NCBI GenBank assembly: GCA_022781925.1
Contig: JALESO010000017.1
Location: forward strand, 82,430 to 146,429
Length of the DNA: 64,000 nt
DNA from: Lachnospiraceae bacterium
GTDB taxonomy: Bacteria; Bacillota; Clostridia; Lachnospirales; Lachnospiraceae
Direction: 5' to 3'
Shown here one piece after another: positions 30,631 to 38,610 of this stretch (positions are counted from its first letter, which is position 1; each line of letters starts with the position of its first letter). The translations under genes and the position numbers were made by a program. The notes beneath the pieces were generated by a model, which had not been told where the DNA came from, did no database searches, and worked only from the letters and a program-made list of their open reading frames with translations.

Positions 30631-30697
30631 AAAAATCTCCTGTATTTTGTCTCCGCGGCTAACAATCGCTCGCTGAGAAAAAATACAGGAGATTTTT
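30631..30697. terminator. Bidirectional long-hairpin terminator
   Basis: AAAAATCTCCTGTATTTT and AAAATACAGGAGATTTTT are perfect 18-base arms around a GC-rich, partly self-complementary loop, between the convergent activase and aldo/keto reductase genes. Its plan resembles the 66-bp repeats at 44861 and 52266, but with a different loop. Confidence 0.75.
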
Positions 30698-30749
30698 AAT
30701 TTACACACAACACAAAATCACCGGGTGCGCCTTCATAAAATTATATTTA

Positions 30750-31871
30750 TTATTTTAAAAGTTCCTCGCTTACGCGCTCAAGTTCTGCACGAATCTGAAT
30801 ATGCTGCGGACATGCTTCCTCACATTTTCCACATTTCACGCACTCATTCGCACGTTTCAGTCCATGGCCGCCTACCAGCCAATTTTCCTGATGTACTGCC
30901 ATATCTTTATCGCCGTACAATGTCAGGCAGTTCATTGCTGTGAAGGAACCTGAAATACCAATCTGCATCGGACAGACTTTTGCACAGTAATTACATGTTG
31001 TACATGGAATCAGCGGAATCTTGTTCAGTTCTTCCTGTGCCTGTTTTAAGGTCTGCATCTGAGCGTCATTTAATCCATTGAAATCTTTCATGTAGGACAG
31101 GTTATCCTTCATCTGCTCTACGTTGCTCATACCGGATAATACAGTGATCACGCCTTCCAGGTTTGCTGCAAAACGAACAGCCCAGGACGCAACGGATGAT
31201 TCCGGTTCTGCATCTTTTAATACTTTAACTACGGATTCCGGCGGAGTTGCCAGCATACCGCCCTTTACAGGCTCCATGATGATCACCGGTTTGCCATATT
31301 TTCTTGCTACTTCATAGCAGCCTCTGGACTGAATGGCTGGGTTCTCCCAGTCTGCATAGTTGATCTGAAGCTGTACAAATTCCATCTCCGGATGTTCTTT
31401 TAAAATTGCTTCCAGTTCTTCCGGTGTTGAATGGAAGGAAAAACCAACGTGTTTGATCAGCCCTGCTGCCTTTTTCTCTGCTACCCAGTTCCACATATCA
31501 AATTTGTCAAAATACTCCGTTCTTGTCTCACCCAGATTGTGCAGCAGATAGAAATCAAAATAACCTGCACCGGTCTGTTTTAAAGAGGTGTCAAACTGCG
31601 CATATGCTTCTTCTTTTGTCTTGCAGTTGATCCATGCCGCATTTTTTGTCGCAAGCTGATAGCTCTCACGCGGATAACGCTCTACCAGTGCCTGGCGGAT
31701 GGCATCTTCGGAACCTGCGTATGCCCATGCGGTATCAAAATAAGTAAATCCTGCATCCATAAACAGGTCTACCATTTCTTTGGTCTGCTCCACGTCAATA
31801 ACACCGTCTGTCTGTGGCAGACGCATCAGACCAAATCCAAGTTTTCGAATGTCTCCACCTAAATAACTCAT
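30750..31871 (-). CDS. Aldo/keto reductase with C-terminal 2[4Fe-4S] domain
   Basis: A 373-residue fusion of an aldo/keto reductase barrel and a ferredoxin-type domain. The barrel has FDTAWAYAGSED (catalytic Asp and Tyr), the lysine in LATKNAAW and the histidine in LLHNLGE. The C-terminal cysteines are CTTCNYCAKVC and CVKCGKCEEAC. These proteins are common in anaerobes and probably pass electrons between a nicotinamide or ferredoxin pool and a carbonyl substrate. It starts 17 bases after the HipA-like gene with a good AGGAG. Confidence 0.88.
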   Translation of the reverse strand: MSYLGGDIRKLGFGLMRLPQTDGVIDVEQTKEMVDLFMDAGFTYFDTAWAYAGSEDAIRQALVERYPRESYQLATKNAAWINCKTKEEAYAQFDTSLKQTGAGYFDFYLLHNLGETRTEYFDKFDMWNWVAEKKAAGLIKHVGFSFHSTPEELEAILKEHPEMEFVQLQINYADWENPAIQSRGCYEVARKYGKPVIIMEPVKGGMLATPPESVVKVLKDAEPESSVASWAVRFAANLEGVITVLSGMSNVEQMKDNLSYMKDFNGLNDAQMQTLKQAQEELNKIPLIPCTTCNYCAKVCPMQIGISGSFTAMNCLTLYGDKDMAVHQENWLVGGHGLKRANECVKCGKCEEACPQHIQIRAELERVSEELLK

Positions 31872-31888
31872 AATCTCTTTTTCTCCTG

Positions 31889-33127
31889 CTATCTCGTATA
31901 ATCTTCTGCTATGTTCTTTTCCACATCATCCTGTGTAGAATTCTGCACATTTATATTTACTGTTTTTCCAGAAGCATCGGCTGCCACTTCCTTCAATTTC
32001 TGAATACGATTCTCCACTGAATCTGCAATCGCCATTACACGCCGTTCATCCATGAATTCCTGCGCCTGCTCATCCGACAAAATCTCACATATCATATCTT
32101 TCACATCCACCAGATTTTCAAACGGAATCCAATCATATGAGGTTACCAGTTTTAACTGTTCCTCATGATGTCGTTTAAATGGTTTGCAGACAATACCGCG
32201 CTCTGCACGAATTTCCCCTGCCATCTTATCATATCCAAGAGAAGAACCACTGTCAAAAATCGGGGCAAATCCCATCCACTCCAGATTTTCTGCATTTCGA
32301 ATCAAACCGAAATTGTTCAGATGCCGATCCTCATTTGCAATCAGATAATCAACAACAATCATGCGATCCAGATCAGATACTATATTAATTCCTGTACCTT
32401 CACAACAATTTACAAAATGCTGATACACCGATGTACTGTTGTCTTTTTTCTGGGTCTGCATCAAACGCCACGCACTGACAAGTTCCGTATCTTTTGTAAT
32501 AAAATCCTCGCAAATGCTATACGGAGCACCTTCACTCCAGACTACCGTGTATGGAATATGATTTACTCCAAGTCTCTGCATCACTTCAGATGCGATCACC
32601 TCATTAAAAGGCTGTTGTCGAAACGGATTACTTCCACCTTTTACCAAGCAACGCTTTCCATTGATAATTTTCCAACGCTTTTTCAGACAGCCATCGGATG
32701 TGTTATCCGGGGAATTGAAATCAAACTCCGGTTCCTTTTTCGGACTTCCAAACAATACATCACCCATATCATCCGAAAAATCATTGTCAAAAAATTTTAC
32801 CTGTTCCCAAGTCAACGTTGTATTTTCCGGCTTTATCCAATACTGATCCGACAGACTCAATCCAAAGCATCGCACCAGAAGCATTTTGGTATCTGCAATT
32901 TCCAATGTCTCCAACGCTTCCCGGACACCGGATCGACTCGCCGGAATCGAACGGTCTGTCCACCAATGGTTAAATGCCGCACGATCCACTACACCTTTTT
33001 TCACAGAAACTCCCACTGGCAAATGCTCTGGTCGATATACATTATTTATTTTTCTAATAAATCCGCTGGCATCATCTAATTCCAGTTCTGCCACTGGCAG
33101 ATTCTGATGCATAAATGTATAATTCAT
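31889..33127 (-). CDS. HipA-like protein kinase without a HipB partner
   Basis: A 412-residue protein whose C-terminal two-thirds match the HipA/CtkA kinase core: catalytic loop NEDRHLNNFG and metal-binding PIFDSGSSLGYD. The first 140 residues are a different, unrecognised domain and the N-subdomain typical of HipA is not evident. The start is taken as ATG 33127 (MNYTFMHQ). No HTH antitoxin gene lies on either side, so a classic HipBA toxin-antitoxin pair is not supported. It is cotranscribed with an aldo/keto reductase. The role of this kinase type in Clostridia is unknown. Confidence 0.75.
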   Translation of the reverse strand: MNYTFMHQNLPVAELELDDASGFIRKINNVYRPEHLPVGVSVKKGVVDRAAFNHWWTDRSIPASRSGVREALETLEIADTKMLLVRCFGLSLSDQYWIKPENTTLTWEQVKFFDNDFSDDMGDVLFGSPKKEPEFDFNSPDNTSDGCLKKRWKIINGKRCLVKGGSNPFRQQPFNEVIASEVMQRLGVNHIPYTVVWSEGAPYSICEDFITKDTELVSAWRLMQTQKKDNSTSVYQHFVNCCEGTGINIVSDLDRMIVVDYLIANEDRHLNNFGLIRNAENLEWMGFAPIFDSGSSLGYDKMAGEIRAERGIVCKPFKRHHEEQLKLVTSYDWIPFENLVDVKDMICEILSDEQAQEFMDERRVMAIADSVENRIQKLKEVAADASGKTVNINVQNSTQDDVEKNIAEDYTR

Positions 33128-33274
33128 CTGCAAACACTCCATTTTATTCAAGGATATCCTAATCACCCCTATTTCTCACCAACTATAGAAGTGGGAATCA
33201 TTTTTCACTTAATACTTTTTTTATAGTATCATCCAAAATCAGGTGCGTCAATCTGTCACTGAATAAAAAGCATA

Positions 33275-33487
33275 CAAGAAAGTGTGCTATCACCCCCCCT
33301 CTCGCATATGAAATTATCAATAGCACAGCTTTCTTGCACGCGCCGAGCACGATTGCGAAGCAATAATTTCTTCTCGTGCGAGTGTGCATCGTTTGCACGA
33401 AGTGCTTTTATTTGATAGGAAATTTATCGTAATTTCCTATCAAATGAAAAACTGCCCGCATCTTCGATACGGACAGCTTTTTTGTCT
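33275..33487. repeat. Cluster of four intergenic hairpins
   Basis: In this 428-base gene-free stretch four inverted repeats follow one another: CAAGAAAGTGTGCTAT with ATAGCACAGCTTTCTTG (33274-33336), GCACG/CGTGC with nested ATTGC/GCAAT (33347-33379), TTTGATAGGAAATT with AATTTCCTATCAAA (33411-33444) and CTGCCCG with CGGACAG flanked by A and T runs (33446-33487). The last works as a bidirectional terminator. I see no gene; a 66-codon minus-strand reading frame here lies across the hairpins and looks spurious. Confidence 0.6.
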
Positions 33488-33555
33488 AGCGTGTATTCTT
33501 TTTTTATAATCCCCTCCCATACTCAATTGATTATTTTAAAAAATGGGTATGCAAT

Positions 33556-33987
33556 TTACTGTACGATTCCGCACTCCAGACACTCTTTTCCAATGAGCTG
33601 CACTGCATAGCGCTCCAGTTTGATACAGTCCGCTTTCGGGGCTCTTTTTCTTGTTTTTCCTAACATATAACACAGATATACTTTTCCGATTGTTATATTT
33701 TTATTTTGAAAACGAAATCCATATCGCTCCGGATGCTCAATCGCATCGCAAAATCTGGCATAACACTTTGCATCTGCCCGCAGAGTCTCTCCGGCGTTCT
33801 CATAAATCTGTCCTACCATACGGTTCATACCATCCACATAGCATTCTACAAATTCATCATCCGTCAGTTTTTCCTGCTCTGCAAGTTCCAGTTTTTCCCT
33901 TACTGCCTCACCAAACAGATGGATATTCTGGTCAATGAGATCTACAAAATACTGATATGTGTTTTCCTTTTTTGATGCGAATATCAT
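33556..33987 (-). CDS. Small protein of unknown function at the end of the HMG-CoA operon
   Basis: A 143-residue soluble, mostly helical protein with no motif I recognise. The start is ATG 33987 (MIFASKKEN) with AGGAGG upstream. It follows the TctA-like gene by 87 bases on the same strand and precedes the hairpin cluster. It could belong to the mevalonate-type operon or be separately expressed. Confidence 0.6.
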   Translation of the reverse strand: MIFASKKENTYQYFVDLIDQNIHLFGEAVREKLELAEQEKLTDDEFVECYVDGMNRMVGQIYENAGETLRADAKCYARFCDAIEHPERYGFRFQNKNITIGKVYLCYMLGKTRKRAPKADCIKLERYAVQLIGKECLECGIVQ

Positions 33988-34074
33988 AGTGTGCCTCCTC
34001 ATACTTCTTCTTTTTACCGGCAATTTTTATGTCAGGACTACATGTCCCAAATTACATGTAGCCCCGATTTATTT

Positions 34075-35415
34075 TTATATTGCCAGTGCACAAACTGAGA
34101 TCAGTGTTGTTACGATCCAGCCAGATGCATAATATGCCATAAACTGTACGCCGGTATGGATTCCATAGTGGTTGTTTAAGAATCCACCAAATACACCGAT
34201 TACCAGTGCAGTGATAATACCGAATAACCCTGCCTCATGGAAAGCCAGCATGCAAACCAGTCCCATGAATGCGCCAATCAGTGCCTCATGGCTGATGGAA
34301 CGGAACATCTTTTCAGACCATTTACGGGCTTTTTTGATTGCCATCGGATATGCAAACAGGCAACCGAAGATAATACCGATAAATCCGTAAATGAAGTAAT
34401 CTGACATGGACAGATAATCATGTAAATTAATCTGGTTGAATAACGGAGATGCCGGGCCTAAAGCTACCGGGCTCAGCGGCAGGCCAAATGCGATCATCGG
34501 GATCAGAAGTTCTCCCAGATAAGTTGCATTGGATACCGCATCCTGTACACCAAGGGTTGTGGTGACACGGTCAAATAACTCTTTCTTTCTGGAGGCTACC
34601 AGCTCACCCAGCATAACCGTCATACCAACCGGGGAAAATGTAAATGTGCAGGCTGAAATTGCAGAACAGCCGGCAACGTAACCTATGGATGATTTACCAA
34701 AAAATTTAAACGGGTTCGGGAAAAACGGCATTTTCTCTTTGGAATCCGGAGCAAGCCAGATTTCTGTCGGTTTTTCCCTGCGGTTCTCCGCACGTTTTGC
34801 AGGAATCATAATATTGAAGATTTCTGCGATCATCGGACCAATGGTAATTCCCATGAAAATAGATGTAAATAATGTCTTACCTACTGCTTCTGTAGATATT
34901 CTCTGTAAACCCTGAATCAGGAATGCAAACGGTACCAGTGCTACCACTGCTCCGATCTTTGCCTGTGACATAAATGCAATGACACATGCCGCAATGGTAA
35001 AGATCAATCCGCTGTATTGTGTGATAATATCGCTTAACGGTGCCAGAACCTGTGCAAACAGAATAGCGATCGGTAAACCGATCAGGGATCCGATCAGGGA
35101 ACCTGCGGACATTTTTCGCATGGAAATATGCGGAATACCAAGTTTTTTACCGATGTTACTGTTTTCTACCATCGGCACTGCCATGGTGGAACCCGGAAGG
35201 GCTGCCATCGCTGTCGGTATCGTATGCGTGATCTGCATCGCAACCAGAATTGCGATAAACCATGCAAAAATAACAACCGGTTCAAATCCCATTAAGACAA
35301 GAATCAGGGTAATTGGTGCCATGGTCGCTGTCTCGTCTGTACCAGGGATAATTCCGATAATGGAGAAAATGATTCCTCCGATAATTGAAACAATAATTGC
35401 CTGTATAATCAGCAT
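34075..35415 (-). CDS. TctA-like large membrane subunit of a carboxylate transporter
   Basis: A 446-residue polytopic protein with about 11-12 membrane segments and the TctA signature near the start (GIIPGTDETATMAPITLIL). TctA is the channel-forming subunit of tripartite tricarboxylate transporters. It sits with a small TctB-like gene but no TctC binding protein. In this operon, next to HMG-CoA reductase and an HMG-CoA-lyase-like enzyme, the likely substrate is mevalonate or a related hydroxy acid; that is inference. AGGAGG precedes the ATG. Confidence 0.8.
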   Translation of the reverse strand: MLIIQAIIVSIIGGIIFSIIGIIPGTDETATMAPITLILVLMGFEPVVIFAWFIAILVAMQITHTIPTAMAALPGSTMAVPMVENSNIGKKLGIPHISMRKMSAGSLIGSLIGLPIAILFAQVLAPLSDIITQYSGLIFTIAACVIAFMSQAKIGAVVALVPFAFLIQGLQRISTEAVGKTLFTSIFMGITIGPMIAEIFNIMIPAKRAENRREKPTEIWLAPDSKEKMPFFPNPFKFFGKSSIGYVAGCSAISACTFTFSPVGMTVMLGELVASRKKELFDRVTTTLGVQDAVSNATYLGELLIPMIAFGLPLSPVALGPASPLFNQINLHDYLSMSDYFIYGFIGIIFGCLFAYPMAIKKARKWSEKMFRSISHEALIGAFMGLVCMLAFHEAGLFGIITALVIGVFGGFLNNHYGIHTGVQFMAYYASGWIVTTLISVCALAI

Positions 35416-35427
35416 GTTGTCTACCTC

Positions 35428-35910
35428 CTATGCGTCTTTTTTGCTCTGACCTCCTGCCAGTTCTCTGTATTCCGGTTTGTAGTTGTTTGCGCCTTCCGGA
35501 ATCAGGGCCAGCAGACCGTACAGTTCCAGATCTTCCATTTCTTTGATCACATCCGGTCCGACTTTTGTCAGTGCTTCGCCTTCTTCTTCCGGTGTCATAT
35601 GTGCGTATTCCAGCACTTCTGCCACATCTGTCGTACTGTCAAGCTCGCCAACAATACGTTTCGGCCGGAAGGCTTTCGCAGAGATCACGGCTGCAATAAA
35701 GCAGCCGGCAATCCCTACAAAAAGAGCATATCCTTTCGCAAGATTCTCTTCAATCGTTCCCATGCTCATGAAGATCTTACGTCCGATCAGGTAGAAAACC
35801 ATAGTAAAAATAACCCCTAAGATAATGGATATCGCCAATTCCTTGATATTAACGGTATCTCCCCATACTTCCGTCAACACTTTCTGTTTTTTCTCAGGTT
35901 CAGTATTCAT
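35428..35910 (-). CDS. Small membrane subunit, TctB-like
   Basis: A 160-residue protein with two clear membrane segments (about 23-45 and 60-82) and a charged C-terminal half. It stands 12 bases before the TctA-like gene in the same operon, the usual place of TctB, but it has two rather than four segments, so the assignment rests mainly on context. AGGAGGAG precedes the ATG. Confidence 0.6.
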   Translation of the reverse strand: MNTEPEKKQKVLTEVWGDTVNIKELAISIILGVIFTMVFYLIGRKIFMSMGTIEENLAKGYALFVGIAGCFIAAVISAKAFRPKRIVGELDSTTDVAEVLEYAHMTPEEEGEALTKVGPDVIKEMEDLELYGLLALIPEGANNYKPEYRELAGGQSKKDA

Positions 35911-35958
35911 AAATACGCTCCTCCTGTATGTTCTGTTTTATTTTAAATGTGTCACATA

Positions 35959-37221
35959 TTATTTGCTGTATTTTTCAAACAGCTCCTGTGCATATTCCAG
36001 ACGGACTTTTTTCTCAGAAACCATCTGTTTTACGATTGCTTCCAGAACTTCGCCTTTGGCACCTACGGTAGAAGCCAGGTTTCTTGCATGCAGTGACATA
36101 TGTCCTCGCTGGATACCTTCTGTAGCAAGTGCTTTCATCGCTGCCATATTGTTTGCCAGACCAACTGCTGCAATAATCTGTCCCAGTTCTGCTGCTGTCT
36201 TAATTCCAAGCATTTTTACAGCCACCTGTGCGGTCGGATGAATTTTTGTCGCTCCACCTACTAAACCAACAGCCATCGGCATTTCAATGGTTCCAACCAA
36301 ATCGCCGTTTGCGTCTTTCTCCCAGGTTGTCAGGGATGTGTATCTGCCGTTTCTGCTTGCATAGGAATGTGCACCTGACTCAATGGCACGGGTATCATTT
36401 CCTGTAGCCAGAACAACCGGGATAATTCCGTTCATAATACCTTTGTTGTGTGTTGCTGCACGATATGGATCTGCTGCTGCAAATGCGTAAGCGTTCAGCA
36501 TCTTATCTACTACTTCCTCGCCGCCGATTGCTTCTTTTTTGAATACGGCACGGGCTGTTACCAGTCTGTGATCTGCAAGGTTGGATAAAATACGAAGTTC
36601 TGCAGTTCCTCCGGTGATTTCCTCCAGATACGGTGCTACTGCTTCAGCCATTGTGTTAACTGCATTCGCACCCATAGCATCTAAGGTGTCAACTAGCAGA
36701 TGAACGATCACCATTGGGCCAACCATGGAATCAATGACACGTACTTCCACGTCTCTTGCTCCGCCGCCAAATTTTACAAGTACCGGATCTTTCTCATTAC
36801 ACTTCTGAATGATCTCATCTTTGTGCTCCAGAATGATGCTCTTTGCTGCAAATGGGGTCGGAACATTTAGAAGCTGAATCTGAGAGATCATAACTGTTCC
36901 GGAAGAATGTGTGGTAAATCCACCGCCAACGCGCGCCATTTTTGCTGCGTTTGTGCAGGCTGCAACAACGGAAGGCTCCTCAGAAACCATCGGGATAACA
37001 TAATCTTTGCCGTTGATCTGGAAATTGATTGCCACACCAAGTGGAAGTGCAAAACGTCCGATTACGTTCTCGATCATATGATCTGCTTTATCCATATCCA
37101 AACTATCTGCATCCTGCAGCACTTTCTGATCTTCTTCTGTCAGGTTTGCAAACTCTGCAACCTCTTTCATTCTGTCCTCAACTGATAATTTGAAAAATCC
37201 TGAATATTTACTTGTTTTCAT
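35959..37221 (-). CDS. mvaA: Class II hydroxymethylglutaryl-CoA reductase
   Basis: A 420-residue class II (Pseudomonas mevalonii-type) HMG-CoA reductase, which interconverts HMG-CoA and mevalonate. Visible motifs are ENVIG (about 51), the catalytic Glu in PMVSEEPSVVAA, DAMGANAVNTMAE for the dinucleotide, and the C-terminal catalytic histidine in GHMSLHARN. It is a standalone enzyme, not fused to thiolase as in lactic acid bacteria, and lies beside an HMG-CoA-lyase-like gene and a carboxylate transporter. This argues for the degradative direction, mevalonate to HMG-CoA. The ribosome site AAAGGAG precedes the ATG. Confidence 0.93.
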   Translation of the reverse strand: MKTSKYSGFFKLSVEDRMKEVAEFANLTEEDQKVLQDADSLDMDKADHMIENVIGRFALPLGVAINFQINGKDYVIPMVSEEPSVVAACTNAAKMARVGGGFTTHSSGTVMISQIQLLNVPTPFAAKSIILEHKDEIIQKCNEKDPVLVKFGGGARDVEVRVIDSMVGPMVIVHLLVDTLDAMGANAVNTMAEAVAPYLEEITGGTAELRILSNLADHRLVTARAVFKKEAIGGEEVVDKMLNAYAFAAADPYRAATHNKGIMNGIIPVVLATGNDTRAIESGAHSYASRNGRYTSLTTWEKDANGDLVGTIEMPMAVGLVGGATKIHPTAQVAVKMLGIKTAAELGQIIAAVGLANNMAAMKALATEGIQRGHMSLHARNLASTVGAKGEVLEAIVKQMVSEKKVRLEYAQELFEKYSK

Positions 37222-37326
37222 TGTCTTATTCTCCTTTACCCTTACCGATACAAATTACTGATGTATTTCTCTCTATCGTTTCTAAAATTTATAAATGATT
37301 TTCTGTTTCTTGTCTCTCTTAAAACA

Positions 37327-38289
37327 CTATCGAATGGAACTCGTAAATGAACTTAATTCTCTTCCCAGAATACGTTCTACCATTGTTGCTATTTTATAAC
37401 ATTTCTGTTCGTCAATTCCAGTCTCGATTCCCATCTGATTCAGCATCGTCACAAAATCACAGGTCTCTACCAGACCGGTTCTGCGTGTGTCAAAATAGTA
37501 ATCTCCGATACCTTTTACCGGAACGTTATCAACAATATTTGCCACCTGACCGCCAATGCCGCCCATAGAACAGTCAAACATGGTCACACCGGCTTCCATT
37601 GCCGCATAATAAGCAGTTAAGCCCATGCCTCTGATATCATGTACATGGAAACTGTGTGCGGATGTATCCGGATATTTCTCCAATACTGTGGAAAAATATT
37701 CAAATACTTTCGCAGGATCTGCAATTCCATCCGGATCGGAATGTTCAATCTCATCAAATCCGATATCAAAACATCTGTCACAGAATTCATAGGCCTTTTC
37801 CAACGGCACTTCCCCCTGAATCGGACAACCGAAAATGGTACCGATGTTTGCAAATACTTTTTTAACCCCATGATCATGTAAAAATTTTACATTCTTTTCA
37901 GCTTCTGCAAACAGTTCTTCGTGTGTACGGTTCATATTTTTTCTGGCATATGCTTCACTGGTTGCAAGCTGCCCGCATAAAACACGGTCAATCTGTGCTC
38001 CGTCTTCCAGTGCCTGAACGGTACGCTCGCACGCTTTTGTATTCAATGCCAATACTGTGTACTCTACATTTTCATTCTTTGGCAGACCTTTCAGAACCGC
38101 CTCGATGTCTTTAAACTGCGGAACATATTTTATATGACTGAAGGTTCCGACTTCAAACTTGGTAAATCCCGCATCAATCAGTTTGTTTGCGATCCAGAGC
38201 TTTGCTTCTGTCGGTACAAACATTTCCTCATGCTGGAAACCATCTCTTAAAGTAACATCCATTACTTCCACTTTTTTTGGTAGTTTCAT
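37327..38289 (-). CDS. HMG-CoA lyase-like DRE-TIM metallolyase
   Basis: A 320-residue TIM-barrel lyase with the DRE-TIM signature VTLRDGFQHEE, metal histidines in SFHVHD and a YVPQFKD segment as in HMG-CoA lyases. It should cleave HMG-CoA to acetyl-CoA and acetoacetate. However, the loop carrying the catalytic cysteine in known lyases (GLGGCP) reads GGIGGQVANIVD, with glutamine instead of cysteine. It may therefore use another residue or act on a related substrate. It is the first gene after the sigma-54 promoter; AAGGAG precedes the ATG. Confidence 0.8.
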   Translation of the reverse strand: MKLPKKVEVMDVTLRDGFQHEEMFVPTEAKLWIANKLIDAGFTKFEVGTFSHIKYVPQFKDIEAVLKGLPKNENVEYTVLALNTKACERTVQALEDGAQIDRVLCGQLATSEAYARKNMNRTHEELFAEAEKNVKFLHDHGVKKVFANIGTIFGCPIQGEVPLEKAYEFCDRCFDIGFDEIEHSDPDGIADPAKVFEYFSTVLEKYPDTSAHSFHVHDIRGMGLTAYYAAMEAGVTMFDCSMGGIGGQVANIVDNVPVKGIGDYYFDTRRTGLVETCDFVTMLNQMGIETGIDEQKCYKIATMVERILGRELSSFTSSIR

Positions 38290-38337
38290 CTGATCTTCTC
38301 CTTTTCTATCTTCCTGCAGGTTTGTGACCTATTATAT

Positions 38338-38354
38338 CGCAAAGCCGATGCCAG
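38338..38354 (-). promoter_or_regulatory. Sigma-54 (-24/-12) promoter of the HMG-CoA operon
   Basis: Minus strand CTGGCAT-CGGCT-TTGCG. The GG and GC pairs are exactly 10 bases apart, as sigma-54 requires. It lies 49 bases before the lyase ATG and about 160-240 bases from three activator-like palindromes, next to a sigma-54 activator gene. Confidence 0.85.
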
Positions 38355-38454
38355 TTTTGTTGTGATATCTGGCAAATATATGAATTATGCTCATTTATGT
38401 TTGTTTTACTTCAAAAAGCAGGCATAATCAATTCATTTTTCGTGTTTTTGAGAT

Positions 38455-38490
38455 TAAAAAAGGAATATGACAATTCCATCATATCCCTTT
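38455..38490 (-). terminator. Terminator of the sigma-54 regulator gene
   Basis: Minus strand AAAGGGATATGA and TCATATTCCTTT arms followed by TTTT. It separates the regulator from the operon it probably controls. Confidence 0.7.
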
Positions 38491-38514
38491 CTGAACTATA
38501 TTCGTTTTTACGCA

Positions 38515-38580
38515 GTGTCATTTTTGGCACTTATCTTTGTACGCAAGTGTCATTATTGGCACGCATGCCATTTATGGCAC
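38515..38580. promoter_or_regulatory. Three 16-bp palindromic upstream activator sites
   Basis: GTGTCATTTTTGGCAC (38515-38530), GTGTCATTATTGGCAC (38547-38562) and ATGCCATTTATGGCAC (38565-38580) share the form TGYCA-N6-TGGCA. The starts are 32 and 18 bases apart. They look like binding sites for the Fis-type HTH of the adjacent activator. Confidence 0.8.
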
Positions 38581-38610
38581 TAACCTGTCTTTTATGCATA
38601 TTTTTTCAAC

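Noticed and set aside
32165..33079. 304-codon plus-strand reading frame
   Set aside because: It is antisense to the HipA-like kinase, which has intact kinase motifs.
31889..33127. HipBA toxin-antitoxin module
   Set aside because: No HTH-encoding hipB-like gene is adjacent; the upstream neighbour is a hairpin region and the downstream one an aldo/keto reductase.
33198..33398. 66-codon minus-strand reading frame
   Set aside because: It runs through two hairpins, has no good ribosome site and looks like translation of a repeat element.
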